Shown: piece after piece, positions 8,143 through 16,147 of the stretch | How the letters are laid out: each line of letters starts with the position of its first letter | Numbering within the stretch: position 1 is the first letter of the stretch | Translations under genes and position numbers: made by a program | Notes under the pieces: generated by a model | Database searches by the model: none | Told to the model about the DNA's origin: nothing | Seen by the model: the letters and a program-made list of their open reading frames with translations, nothing else | Source: Comamonadaceae bacterium | Lineage (GTDB): Bacteria; Pseudomonadota; Gammaproteobacteria; Burkholderiales; Burkholderiaceae_C | Reading direction: 5' to 3' | Assembly (NCBI GenBank): GCA_027486555.1 | Contig: JAIXOX010000059.1 | Location: 1-46,260 of the forward strand | Length of the DNA: 46,260 bases

Positions 8143-10005
8143 TCAGGGCTTCATTTTCCAACTCAAACCCACAAAGACCGAACGGGGCAACTGGTTGTAG
8201 CCATAGGCGGTCTGGTAGTGGCTGTCGGTGGCGTTCTCCACACGGCCCAAGAGGGTCCAGTCACGGGTCAGGGCGTACCGAGCCGTCAAATCCAGCACGG
8301 CATTGCTGGGCAAAGATGGCTTGCCCTCAACATCTGGGCGTGGGCCGGTATAGCGCACGCTGGCTCCCAGGCTGAGCAAACCCAAAGCCTGCGACACCGA
8401 GGCTGAGGCAAGGGTTTTGGCACGTCGCACCAGTTGCAGCCCTGTGCCTTCGTTGACCGGGTCTTGCAAGGTCAGGCTGGCACGCAGGTCCAGGGTCTGA
8501 ATGCGGCCGCTGTAACTGGTCTCCAGCCCCTTGTTCTTGACGCTGCTCACGTTGTTGAATTGGAAGGTGTTCATGTCGTACAACAACAGGTCTTGGGTGC
8601 GTGTGTCAAACAACGTTGAGCGCAAGCGATGTGTCCCGCTGGCCCACTGAACACCCACTTCGTTGGTGGTGGCCGTTTCGTGCCGCAAACCGGGGTTGCC
8701 GCTGTAAGGGTCAAACAGATAACCCAGAGGCGGCACATTGAATGCGCTGGCGTGGCTGGCGATCAATTTCCATTGTGGGTTCAGGCTCAGACCGTAGCCC
8801 AAATAAACCGAGTCATTGCCCGCCAAACCCTGAACGCTGTCGTGTCGGAGGTTGATCTGCGCACTGTGGGCCGCTCGGGTGTAAGTCAGACCCCCATAAA
8901 CGGCGTTGGCGCTGCGCTCACGGGTCAAGTCATTCCCACCGTCGGTGCCCGCCTCAATGCTCTGGATTTGGTGGTCTACACCTGCCGACAAAACCATGGA
9001 CTGCCAATTGACTTGGTGTGTCCACGACAGCAAGCGGGTGCGGGTTTGTGCTTGCGTTGTGAACGAGTAGCCGCCCAAGGTGTCGGTGGTGTTGCGTTCT
9101 TTGGCGTCCGAATAGTTCAGACGACTGGTCCAATCCGGCCCCAACTTGGCCACCCCATAAACGGTGTTGCTGTCAATGCGGGTTGCTCCCCGGTGCAAGT
9201 CGGCGGGCGCGGCAAAACTGCCTGCCACATCGTAATCAAATCGGCCATTGAAATGGGTGGAGCGCAAGCCGATTTTGAGCGCGGGACTCAGCTCGTAGCT
9301 CAGGTGGACACTGCGGTTGTCATTGCGGTAACCGTCCGTGTCCGGGTTGGCATTTTGCGTTTGGGACAGATTGGCTGCATTGATGCCACGGGTGGACAAA
9401 CTGCCCAAAGCGACCGCATAAGCAAAATCGCCGTGCTTGCCTTGGGTGCCCAAGCTCAACCTTGAGGTGCCCTGCGACCCTGTTTCAGCGGTGGCGAAGC
9501 CCGTGTGCCCTGGCTGACCTTGGCGGGTAAACACCTGGATGACGCCCCCCACGGCACCACTGCCATGAATGGCGGACACATTGCCGCGCACGATTTCTAT
9601 GCGGTCAACCTGGTCGAGCATGATGTGCTCCAGGCTCACAGCGCCGGTGGTGTCCTGCTTGGACATGGGCACCCCATCTACCAGCACCAGCACCTGCAAG
9701 GAAGCCGCACCGCGCAGAAATGTTGTCGATTGGCTGCCACGGCCACCGCTCTGGGTGAACTGGAAACCGGCCTCGCGGGCCAGCAAACTGGACAGGTCCG
9801 TCAGTTGCGATTGTTCGATGGCATCGCGCCCCAGCACCGTGGTGTGGGGCAAAACATCGGTCAGGATTTGCTCGGTTCGGCTGGCCGTGACCACCAACTG
9901 AGTCGGCACATTCTGGGCCAGGGCCACGCTGCTCGCGAAAGACAAAAAAGAAAGCGCAGGCACAGCTGTGCCCAAAGTGCGCGCACGAAGTGAACGGATT
10001 TTCAT
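8143..10005 (-). CDS. btuB: TonB-dependent outer-membrane cobalamin receptor
   Basis: A 620-residue outer-membrane barrel. A signal peptide covers about residues 1-30, followed by a TonB-box-like QLVVTASR stretch. The plug domain has LSSLLAREAGFQF, FLRGAASLQVLVLVDGVPM and IEIVRGNVSAIHGSGAVGG, all typical of BtuB/FepA plugs. The protein ends in alternating barrel strands with an aromatic residue close to the terminus (FVGLSWKMKP). BtuB takes up vitamin B12 using TonB energy. The cobalamin riboswitch directly upstream, and btuF, btuC and btuD directly downstream, make the substrate assignment strong. No strong Shine-Dalgarno is seen next to ATG 10005, which fits a leader that controls translation. 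Confidence 0.92.
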   Translation of the reverse strand: MKIRSLRARTLGTAVPALSFLSFASSVALAQNVPTQLVVTASRTEQILTDVLPHTTVLGRDAIEQSQLTDLSSLLAREAGFQFTQSGGRGSQSTTFLRGAASLQVLVLVDGVPMSKQDTTGAVSLEHIMLDQVDRIEIVRGNVSAIHGSGAVGGVIQVFTRQGQPGHTGFATAETGSQGTSRLSLGTQGKHGDFAYAVALGSLSTRGINAANLSQTQNANPDTDGYRNDNRSVHLSYELSPALKIGLRSTHFNGRFDYDVAGSFAAPADLHRGATRIDSNTVYGVAKLGPDWTSRLNYSDAKERNTTDTLGGYSFTTQAQTRTRLLSWTHQVNWQSMVLSAGVDHQIQSIEAGTDGGNDLTRERSANAVYGGLTYTRAAHSAQINLRHDSVQGLAGNDSVYLGYGLSLNPQWKLIASHASAFNVPPLGYLFDPYSGNPGLRHETATTNEVGVQWASGTHRLRSTLFDTRTQDLLLYDMNTFQFNNVSSVKNKGLETSYSGRIQTLDLRASLTLQDPVNEGTGLQLVRRAKTLASASVSQALGLLSLGASVRYTGPRPDVEGKPSLPSNAVLDLTARYALTRDWTLLGRVENATDSHYQTAYGYNQLPRSVFVGLSWKMKP

Positions 10006-10063
10006 GAAAAACTAACAAGTCAAGCGCCCTCACCGCCTTCCCCGACAGTGCATGGGCTTTACA

Positions 10064-10081
10064 ACCTGTCTTTAGACAGGT
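10064..10081 (-). promoter_or_regulatory. hairpin between cobalamin riboswitch and btuB (expression-platform candidate)
   Basis: On the minus strand ACCTGTC-TAAA-GACAGGT forms a perfect 7-bp stem with a 4-nt loop, starting about 9 nt after the B12 box. It is followed by TTGTAAAG rather than a run of U, so it does not look like a classical terminator. An anti-antiterminator or translation-control role is possible. Confidence 0.4.
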
Positions 10082-10090
10082 CACCTTGTT

Positions 10091-10310
10091 GGCCGGTATC
10101 CGGGCTGACAGAGGCGACCTTCATCACCTTCCCAAACGCCTGTTTCAGGGCGATCAGTGGTTTGAGATGAAAGCTGGGTTTTCGATTGAGTGAAGACCCG
10201 TCTGTTTACCGTTGCGGGGGCAGCGCAGGTTAGGTGGGCCGAGTTGGCTTGTCCCTCCTGCTTCCCGTTGAACTGCGCGCCGTGAACCGGCTTCGCGAGC
10301 ACCAACCCTT
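10091..10310 (-). ncRNA. cobalamin (AdoCbl/B12) riboswitch
   Basis: Reading the minus strand 5' to 3', the conserved elements appear in order. GGTTGGTGC lies near 10307-10299. ACGGGAAGCAGG follows, then GCTGCCCCCGCAACGGT around 10223-10209 (the invariant core of the B12 element). Next come CCACTGATCG and GGGAAGGTGATGA. The element closes with the B12 box AGCCCGGATACCGGCC at 10106-10091. This is the standard order and spacing of the Rfam cobalamin element, about 220 nt. It precedes btuB, so binding of a cobalamin should repress the whole uptake operon. Confidence 0.95.
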
Positions 10311-10425
10311 TTATTTTAAGTGCCAAGCTGTCGGCAACCCCAGGGCCAAGTCCCTACAAACCGTCAAATTCAGTAGCCGGATAAGGACTCACCTACAATA
10401 AAGAACATCTGTTTCTTAGTAAGCC

Positions 10426-10653
10426 ATGGCCAATTCCGACACCATCGATCAAATTGCCGAACGTGTGGATCACCTGTTGCTGCGCCACGAAGAGCTTCTG
10501 ATGACCAACGCTTTGCTGACCCAGCAGGTCCAAGACCTCATTCTGGAGCGAGACCAACTCAAGTCGCGCCTTGCCGCGGCACGAGCCCGTGTCGACGCCT
10601 TGATCGAGCGCTTGCCCACTGCTGCCACCTTGGCCCAGAAGGCTTCTGCATGA
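10426..10653 (+). CDS. ZapB-like / DUF904 coiled-coil protein
   Basis: A 75-residue, almost fully helical protein with a heptad pattern (IAERVDHLLLRHEELL, then LLTQQVQDLILERDQLKSRL). It fits the short coiled-coil family (TIGR02449) encoded immediately before zapA in betaproteobacteria. The gene's stop overlaps the zapA start (ATGA), so the two are coupled. A role in division-ring organisation is inferred from this pairing and the coiled coil. A -10-like TACAAT lies at 10394-10399, about 27 nt before the start. Confidence 0.8.
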   Translation: MANSDTIDQIAERVDHLLLRHEELLMTNALLTQQVQDLILERDQLKSRLAAARARVDALIERLPTAATLAQKASA

Positions 10654-10961
10654 GCACACAACAAATTGACGTCCAGATCATGGGCCAAAGTTATGTCCTG
10701 GGATGCCCTGAGGGGGGTCAAGAACGGCTTCTTAGCGCGGTTCGAAAAGTGGACGAAGCCATGTGCAAAATTCGCGACGCAGGAAAAATCAAGGCACGCG
10801 ATCGCATCGCCGTCTTGGCCGCCTTGAACGTTGCGTTTGAGCAATCCGACCTTGCGCCTGCAGTGTTGCCCGAACCTGTTCCCGCCGATACCGAACAACG
10901 TCTGCGGCAATTGCTGGAGAGGCTGGACAGCTCATTGGCTCAAGATGGTCAGTTGATTTAG
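10650..10961 (+). CDS. zapA: cell division protein ZapA
   Basis: A 103-residue protein starting with the ZapA strand pattern QIDVQIMGQSYVLGCPEGGQ. A helix with LLSAVRKVDEAMCKIRD follows, then RDRIAVLAALNVAFE and a C-terminal coiled-coil tail. ZapA binds FtsZ at midcell and bundles its filaments. The length is standard. The start overlaps the upstream ZapB-like stop in ATGA. A 6S RNA follows 90 nt downstream, the usual zapA-ssrS arrangement of proteobacteria. Confidence 0.93.
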   Translation: MSTQQIDVQIMGQSYVLGCPEGGQERLLSAVRKVDEAMCKIRDAGKIKARDRIAVLAALNVAFEQSDLAPAVLPEPVPADTEQRLRQLLERLDSSLAQDGQLI

Positions 10962-11017
10962 CAAGCTGAGCTTGAACGGGCTTGTCTGCAAAGCCAACGC
11001 TTAACCAGCAACTGCCC

Positions 11018-11046
11018 CACAAATGCCCTACAAATGCCCCTACAAT
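11018..11046 (+). promoter_or_regulatory. 6S RNA promoter region with three near-identical 12-nt units
   Basis: Three consecutive units, CACAAATGCC, CTACAAATGCCC and CTACAATGGCC, occupy this stretch. The last contains TACAAT (11041-11046), a good -10 hexamer placed about 6 nt before the predicted 5' end of 6S RNA. The other two units contain near-matches to the same hexamer. No convincing -35 is visible. Confidence 0.5.
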
Positions 11047-11050
11047 GGCC

Positions 11051-11225
11051 TTGTCTGCAGTGCATGCCGGGCTTTATATTTCCTTGAACCAATGCTCTTA
11101 GAGCCCGGGCTTGGAACATCGGCTGGTGAGCGTGATCATCTCGCGTCAGATGAACCCAACGCCAGTCTGCCCTTGCCCACCTGAACCCCGGTTCAGGATG
11201 CCGGTCCGGTGGCACTTGCAGACAC
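11051..11225 (+). ncRNA. ssrS: 6S RNA
   Basis: The stretch downstream of zapA folds as 6S RNA. The 5' TGTCTGCA (11052-11059) pairs with TGCAGACA (11217-11224). Then GTGC (11060-11063) pairs with GCAC (11212-11215), and GCCGG pairs with CCGGT after a small internal loop. The asymmetric central bubble strand TATATTTCCTTGAACC and the facing GGCTTGGAAC match betaproteobacterial 6S RNAs as I recall them. Length is about 175 nt. 6S RNA mimics an open promoter and sequesters sigma70 RNA polymerase in stationary phase. The usual downstream neighbour (a 5-formyl-THF cyclo-ligase) is absent here. Confidence 0.85.
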
Positions 11226-11259
11226 CTTTCACACCCTTTGAATTCAATGAGGAAACGGC

Positions 11260-12033
11260 ATGAGGTGGCTGCGCTATTCACACCAAGGCCATATCGGCAT
11301 GGGTCAATTGGTGGGCGAAACCATTCATGTTCATCAAGGCCTTCTCTTTAACCATCCGCAACCCACAGGCGAGACCTTGCGTGTTTCGGACGTTGAGATT
11401 TTGGCACCCTGCCAACCCACCAAAGTTTTGGCGCTTTGGAACAATTTCAAAACAGCTGCAGAAAAAAATGGTTGGAGTGCCCCTTCGGAGCCACTTTACT
11501 TTCTCAAATCGCCCAACTCCTATTCGCACCACCTTCAAGCTGTGGTTCGGCCCCAACTCGATGTGGGACGGGTGGTTTACGAAGCCGAGCTGGGCATCGT
11601 CATGGGTCGACGCGGACGCGACATTCCACTCGAAGAAGCCGCACAGTTTATTTTTGGCTACACCTGTGTGAACGACGTCACAGCCGTTGAGTTACTGCGC
11701 TCAGACACCAGCTTTGAGCAATGGACACGCGCCAAAAATTTCGATGGCTTTACCCCTTTCGGTCCTTGGATAGAAACCGATTTGGATTGCACCCAAGCGA
11801 TCGTGACCGCCAAAGTCAACGGACGAGAGCGCCAAAATTACCCTTTGAGTGACATGTTTTTCTCACCCCAAGAATTGGTCGCCAAACTCTCAAGAGGCAT
11901 GACTTTGGAGCCTGGCGACATCATTTCTTGCGGCACATCCATAGGGGCCATGCCTTGGCAAAATGATGCCGTTGTCGAAGTGAGCATTGAAGGCATTGGC
12001 ACCCTCTCCAACACCATGAAAGCGTCAGCATGA
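11260..12033 (+). CDS. fumarylacetoacetate hydrolase (FAH) family protein
   Basis: A 257-residue protein. The metal-binding acids of the FAH fold are visible as YEAELGIVMG (E-x-E) and the following D in YTCVNDVTAVE. The catalytic lysine region is TRAKNFDGFTPFGPW, and PGDIISCGTSIG lies near the end. Members hydrolyse or decarboxylate acyl-pyruvates and related 2-keto acids in aromatic and sugar-acid degradation. ATG 11260 has GAGGAAA seven bases upstream. The stop overlaps the next gene (ATGA), indicating a joint pathway with the ketopantoate-reductase-like enzyme. The substrate is unknown. Confidence 0.88.
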   Translation: MRWLRYSHQGHIGMGQLVGETIHVHQGLLFNHPQPTGETLRVSDVEILAPCQPTKVLALWNNFKTAAEKNGWSAPSEPLYFLKSPNSYSHHLQAVVRPQLDVGRVVYEAELGIVMGRRGRDIPLEEAAQFIFGYTCVNDVTAVELLRSDTSFEQWTRAKNFDGFTPFGPWIETDLDCTQAIVTAKVNGRERQNYPLSDMFFSPQELVAKLSRGMTLEPGDIISCGTSIGAMPWQNDAVVEVSIEGIGTLSNTMKASA

Positions 12034-13034
12034 GTTTGAACATTGCCATTGTGGGCGCAGGCGCCATTGGGGGTTACCTCGGGGTGAAGTTGGCCTTGTC
12101 CGGTTGCAACGTCACCTTCATTGCGCGTGGAGAAAACCTCAAAGCCATTCAAGCCAATGGCATGACGCTCACGCTAGAAGACGGCACCTCTTTGCACGCC
12201 CCCCATGTCAAGGCCTGCACCATCGATGAAGCAACGCCTCACGACTACGTTTTTTTAACCATGAAGTCGCACCAGGTCAGCCCCGTGGCCGAGCAAATTG
12301 GGCGGCTGTGTCATAAGCATACGGCGGTTGTGACCCTGCAAAACGGTGTGCCTTGGTGGTACTTTTACAACTTGGTGGGTGAGTACCAAAACCGCCAATT
12401 GACTTCCATTGACCCAGGTGGGGCGCAATGGCAACACATCGGCCCTGAGCGGGTGATTGGCGCTGTGGTGTACCCCGCCGCTGAATTGGTCGCGCCTGGT
12501 GTGGTCAAACTCATTGAAGGCAATCGCTTTACATTGGGCGAGCCCAGCGGCGAAAAATCTGAACGCGTAACCGCCTTGGCGCAGGCCATGATTGCCGCTG
12601 GCTTCAAGACGCCCGTGTCAACGGACATTCGCAGCGAGTTGTGGGTGAAACTTTGGGGCAACCTCACCTTCAACCCAGTGTCCGCCCTGACACACGCCAC
12701 GCTTGAAGACATTTGCAATTTTGATCTCACCCGCAATTTGGCAGCCCGCATGATGGCGGAAGCCCAAACCGTGGGTGAAAAACTGGGCGTTCAATTCAAA
12801 ATCAGCATCGACAAACGGATTGCGGGCGCCCAAGCTGTTGGTGCTCACAAAACTTCCATGTTGCAAGACATCGAGCATGGCAAAGCTTTGGAATTAGAGG
12901 CGCTTTTAGGCAGCGTGATTGAGCTGGGCAAAATTTGCAACATGCCCACCCCCACACTTGACTCGGTTTACGCCTTGACGCGCTTACTCGAGCAGAGTGT
13001 GTTGAGGAAAGGCAAGGGCCTTAGCCTCGGCTGA
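12030..13034 (+). CDS. ketopantoate reductase (PanE/ApbA) family oxidoreductase
   Basis: A 334-residue NAD(P)H-dependent 2-oxoacid reductase of the PanE/ApbA family. It has the N-terminal Rossmann motif IAIVGAGAIGGYLG and the family lysine helix in the C-terminal domain (WVKLWGNLTFNPVSAL). Burkholderiales carry several paralogues outside pantothenate synthesis. Coupling to an FAH-family gene and proximity to a tricarboxylate-type transporter argue for reduction of a catabolic 2-keto acid rather than for vitamin synthesis. The 3' end overlaps the TctA-like gene on the opposite strand by 14 nt. Confidence 0.85.
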   Translation: MSLNIAIVGAGAIGGYLGVKLALSGCNVTFIARGENLKAIQANGMTLTLEDGTSLHAPHVKACTIDEATPHDYVFLTMKSHQVSPVAEQIGRLCHKHTAVVTLQNGVPWWYFYNLVGEYQNRQLTSIDPGGAQWQHIGPERVIGAVVYPAAELVAPGVVKLIEGNRFTLGEPSGEKSERVTALAQAMIAAGFKTPVSTDIRSELWVKLWGNLTFNPVSALTHATLEDICNFDLTRNLAARMMAEAQTVGEKLGVQFKISIDKRIAGAQAVGAHKTSMLQDIEHGKALELEALLGSVIELGKICNMPTPTLDSVYALTRLLEQSVLRKGKGLSLG

Positions 13035-14511
13035 GTTTTTTGAACCACCCCAGCAGGGGCCAAGCCAACATGATGAGCGCCAGGCCAGTGATAGAACCGG
13101 CCAAAGGCGTGCTGACAAAAATATCCAAACTGCCTTTGGAAATCAGCATGGACTGCCTAAAGCTGGTTTCAGCCATGTCTCCGAGCACCAAAGCCAAGAC
13201 CAAGGGCGCCAGAGGGTATTTGAGCTTTTTGAAGGCATAGCCCATCAAGCCAAAGACCAACATCAAGACGACATCGAGCATGCTGTTGTGAACCGTGTAG
13301 GCCCCCACGGCACAGATCACCACAATGACTGGCGCAATGATCGAGAAGGGAATTCTCAAGATTGCCGCCCACCAAGGTACGGTGGTCAAGACCACAATCA
13401 AGCCCACAATGTTGCCCAAATACATGGAGGCAATCAGACCCCAAACAAAATCCTTTTGCTCGGTGAACAGCAAGGGGCCGGGTTGCAGTCCCCAGATCAA
13501 GAGTCCGCCCAACAAAACGGCCGCCGTGGGTGAGCCAGGGATTCCCAGTGTGAGCATGGGCAACAAAGCGCTGGTGCCTGCGGCATGGGCGGCAGTTTCC
13601 GGTGCAATCACACCCTCAATGGCGCCCTTGCCAAAGTTTTCTGGATGCTTCGATATCCGTTTGGCTGTTCCGTAACTCATGAACGAAGCAGGTGTTGCGC
13701 CCCCCGGTGTCACGCCCATCCAGCAGCCGATCAAACAAGCGCGCAAGGAAGTCGCCCAGTACTTGGGCAGTTCCTTCCAAGTGTCAAGGACATCTCTGAG
13801 GGTGATGCGCCCCTTCTGTCCTTTGAACGCAAGGCCTTCCTCCATGGTGAGCAAGATTTCACCGATACCAAAGAGGCCAATGACCGCGATCAAAAAGTCA
13901 AAGCCTTTGAGCAAACTTTCTTGGCCATAGGTCATGCGCAAGGTGCCGGTCACGCTGTCCAAGCCCACAGCAGCCAAAGCAAAACCCAACATCATGGCCA
14001 ACATGGTTTTGACAGGAGGCTCTTTGCTCATGCCAATGAAGCTCGCAAAAGTCAGCAACTGGACTGCAAAGAATTCAGGCGGTCCAAAGTTAAGCGCAAA
14101 CTTGGCGACCACGGGCGCCAAAAATGTCACCATGAGAACAGCCACCAAAGCCCCCACAAATGACGACGTGAATGCGGCAGTTAAAGCCTGAGCAGCCTTG
14201 CCCTTTTGAGCCATGGGATAGCCATCAAAGGTGGTGGCCACAGACCATGGCTCTCCCGGAATGTTGAACAGGATGGAAGTAATGGCCCCGCCAAACAATG
14301 CACCCCAATAGATGCAAGACAACATGATGATGGCGGAAGTGGGTGACATTCCAAATGTCAGAGGCAGCAAAATGGCCACGCCATTGGCGCCACCTAAACC
14401 TGGCAATACACCAATCAACACGCCCAACAAAATACCAATCAGCATGAAGCCAATGTTAGGAAGTGTCAGCGCAACGGCAAAGCCATGAAACAGATTGTTA
14501 AGTTCATCCAT
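13021..14511 (-). CDS. tctA: tripartite tricarboxylate transporter, large permease subunit (TctA family)
   Basis: A 496-residue membrane protein with about eleven hydrophobic segments. The family landmarks are GVLPGLGGANGVAILLPLTF near the N-terminus, the mirrored PGSPTAAVLLGG later, and IIMLSCIYWGALFGGAI. It works with TctB in the inner membrane, driven by ion gradients, to import the carboxylate captured by TctC. ATG 14511 follows the tctB stop by only 2 nt. The substrate of this copy is unknown; the nearby acyl-CoA ligase and FAH enzyme suggest an organic acid. Confidence 0.93.
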   Translation of the reverse strand: MDELNNLFHGFAVALTLPNIGFMLIGILLGVLIGVLPGLGGANGVAILLPLTFGMSPTSAIIMLSCIYWGALFGGAITSILFNIPGEPWSVATTFDGYPMAQKGKAAQALTAAFTSSFVGALVAVLMVTFLAPVVAKFALNFGPPEFFAVQLLTFASFIGMSKEPPVKTMLAMMLGFALAAVGLDSVTGTLRMTYGQESLLKGFDFLIAVIGLFGIGEILLTMEEGLAFKGQKGRITLRDVLDTWKELPKYWATSLRACLIGCWMGVTPGGATPASFMSYGTAKRISKHPENFGKGAIEGVIAPETAAHAAGTSALLPMLTLGIPGSPTAAVLLGGLLIWGLQPGPLLFTEQKDFVWGLIASMYLGNIVGLIVVLTTVPWWAAILRIPFSIIAPVIVVICAVGAYTVHNSMLDVVLMLVFGLMGYAFKKLKYPLAPLVLALVLGDMAETSFRQSMLISKGSLDIFVSTPLAGSITGLALIMLAWPLLGWFKKLSRG

Positions 14512-14513
14512 GA

Positions 14514-15011
14514 TCAATAGCCCAACCAAGTTTCAATGAAGCCTTTGGGCAAAGGCAAATTGAACCAAACTTCAAACAAGGCAAACAAAGCCGCACTGAT
14601 GCCCAAGCCGACTGCTATGGATTTGAAGACACTGTATTTGCCCTGCCAAACCATAAAGGCTGCTACAAAAGTCAGTGAGGCCAAATAAATTCCCAACACA
14701 AAGATGGCAGCTGTGAAAACCGCCGACGGGATGAGCATCAGCAACATCAAATTGAATTCATGCTTTTCGGCAAATACTTCTTGACCATCGTCTTGCTTCC
14801 AGGTCAGCAAGGTTTGCAAAATAACCCAAGCAGCGCCGCCCAACAAAAGGCAACCAATGTAAAAAGGAAAGTATCCAGGCTCTGGGCCATCATTGCCCCA
14901 TGAATTGCCTACGCGAATACTGTCTGTGATGACCAACAAGCTCACACCCATAAAGCATGCCGCCACCAACAACTCCATCCACCGCATTTGCAGGTGTGCA
15001 CCTGATTTCAT
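14514..15011 (-). CDS. tctB: tripartite tricarboxylate transporter, small permease subunit (TctB family)
   Basis: A 165-residue protein with four predicted membrane helices. It has the TctB-type periplasmic motif GPEPGYFPFYIG after the first helix, and a second hydrophobic half beginning LMLLMLIPSAVF. It is the poorly conserved small partner of TctA. It lies 20 nt after tctC and 2 nt before tctA, in the order C-B-A usual for these operons. Confidence 0.9.
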   Translation of the reverse strand: MKSGAHLQMRWMELLVAACFMGVSLLVITDSIRVGNSWGNDGPEPGYFPFYIGCLLLGGAAWVILQTLLTWKQDDGQEVFAEKHEFNLMLLMLIPSAVFTAAIFVLGIYLASLTFVAAFMVWQGKYSVFKSIAVGLGISAALFALFEVWFNLPLPKGFIETWLGY

Positions 15012-15031
15012 GATGAGGTCCTTCCAGGTTT

Positions 15032-16042
15032 TTATTTGGCCAGGAAGCCAGCTTCACGCATGAGACGGAAATGCTCCACCTCTGCTTTGAGCAACCAATC
15101 TTGAAACTGCTGTCCCGTCATGAAAGTTTCTTTGAAAGCACCAGTCTCCATGAATTCTTTCCACTCAGGGAGTTGGCGTACTTTTTGGAAAACATCGGTG
15201 AAATAAGCCACTTGTGCTGGCGTGGCCTTGGGCGGCATGAAAATGCCGCGCAACATCAAATACTCTACGTCGAGGCCTTGCGATTTGCAGGTGGGAATGT
15301 CTTTCCAAGACTGTGTGGGGGTGATTTTTTTGGGATAAGGCATGACCTGGGAATCAAACACACACAACGCTCTCAAAGTGCCGCCCTTCCAATGGGCCAC
15401 CGCTTCAATCGGGTTGTTCACCGTGGTGTCCACGTGCTTTCCCACCAATTGAACCGCCACATCACCACCGCCTTTAAAAGGGATGTAGATCATTTTTTTG
15501 TCTGTGGCTTTTTCAATGGCCACAGTGATGATCTGATCTTCCTGCTTGGAGCCGGTTCCACCCATTTTGAATTTGCCAGATTCAGCTTGTTTCATGGCCT
15601 TGGTGAGGTCGCCCACCGATTTGTAAGGCGACTCGGCATTGACCCAAAGCACAAACTCGTCCAATGCCAGCATGGCCACAGGTGTCAAGTCCTTCCAATT
15701 GAAGGGCACGCCCGTTGCCAAAGGTGTGGTGAATAAATTGGACAGCGTGATGATGATTTTGTGACCATCCGGACGAGCCCCTTTGGCATCCAAAAATCCT
15801 TCTGCACCAGCACCCCCCGACTTGTTGACCACCACCAAAGGTTGGGCCATCAGTTTGTGCTTGCTGATGACGCCTTGAAGGAACCGTGCCATTTGATCAG
15901 CGCCACCGCCTGTGCCAGCGGGCACGATGAATTCAACACTTTTGGTGGGCTCCCATTTGGCCTGTGCAAATGTGTTCGAAAAGAAGAAGCCGCCTGCTAC
16001 CAAGGCAGCAGTTTTAAGGAAGATCGACAGGTGGGTTTTCAA
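15032..16042 (-). CDS. tctC: tripartite tricarboxylate transporter substrate-binding protein (TctC/Bug family)
   Basis: A 336-residue periplasmic binding protein. A signal peptide covers about residues 1-27 (FFFSNTFAQA). Strand one reads KSVEFIVPAGTGGGADQMAR, where the Bug family usually has a PxxPGG-type loop. VVNKSGGAGAEGF and RPDGHKIIIT follow. Unlike the orphan copy at 34135, it is genetically linked to its permeases. It is the first gene of the operon and is divergent from the acyl-CoA ligase, with a 105-nt shared promoter region. Confidence 0.92.
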   Translation of the reverse strand: MKTHLSIFLKTAALVAGGFFFSNTFAQAKWEPTKSVEFIVPAGTGGGADQMARFLQGVISKHKLMAQPLVVVNKSGGAGAEGFLDAKGARPDGHKIIITLSNLFTTPLATGVPFNWKDLTPVAMLALDEFVLWVNAESPYKSVGDLTKAMKQAESGKFKMGGTGSKQEDQIITVAIEKATDKKMIYIPFKGGGDVAVQLVGKHVDTTVNNPIEAVAHWKGGTLRALCVFDSQVMPYPKKITPTQSWKDIPTCKSQGLDVEYLMLRGIFMPPKATPAQVAYFTDVFQKVRQLPEWKEFMETGAFKETFMTGQQFQDWLLKAEVEHFRLMREAGFLAK

Positions 16043-16060
16043 AATATACTCCTTGGTAAG

Positions 16061-16111
16061 TTATTCGACTCTGGGGTATCCTAATAGAATGCTTGGCAAC
16101 TTGTCGAGTAA
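16061..16111. promoter_or_regulatory. imperfect inverted repeat in the tctC/acyl-CoA ligase divergent promoter
   Basis: TTATTCGAC (16061-16069) and GTCGAGTAA (16103-16111) are inverted repeats matching at 8 of 9 positions, separated by 33 nt. They lie between two divergent start codons (16042 and 16148). A regulator binding both arms could coordinate transport and activation genes. No regulator gene is in this block. Confidence 0.3.
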
Positions 16112-16147
16112 AAAATATCCACAATTCACACTTTTAGTCCTACACCC

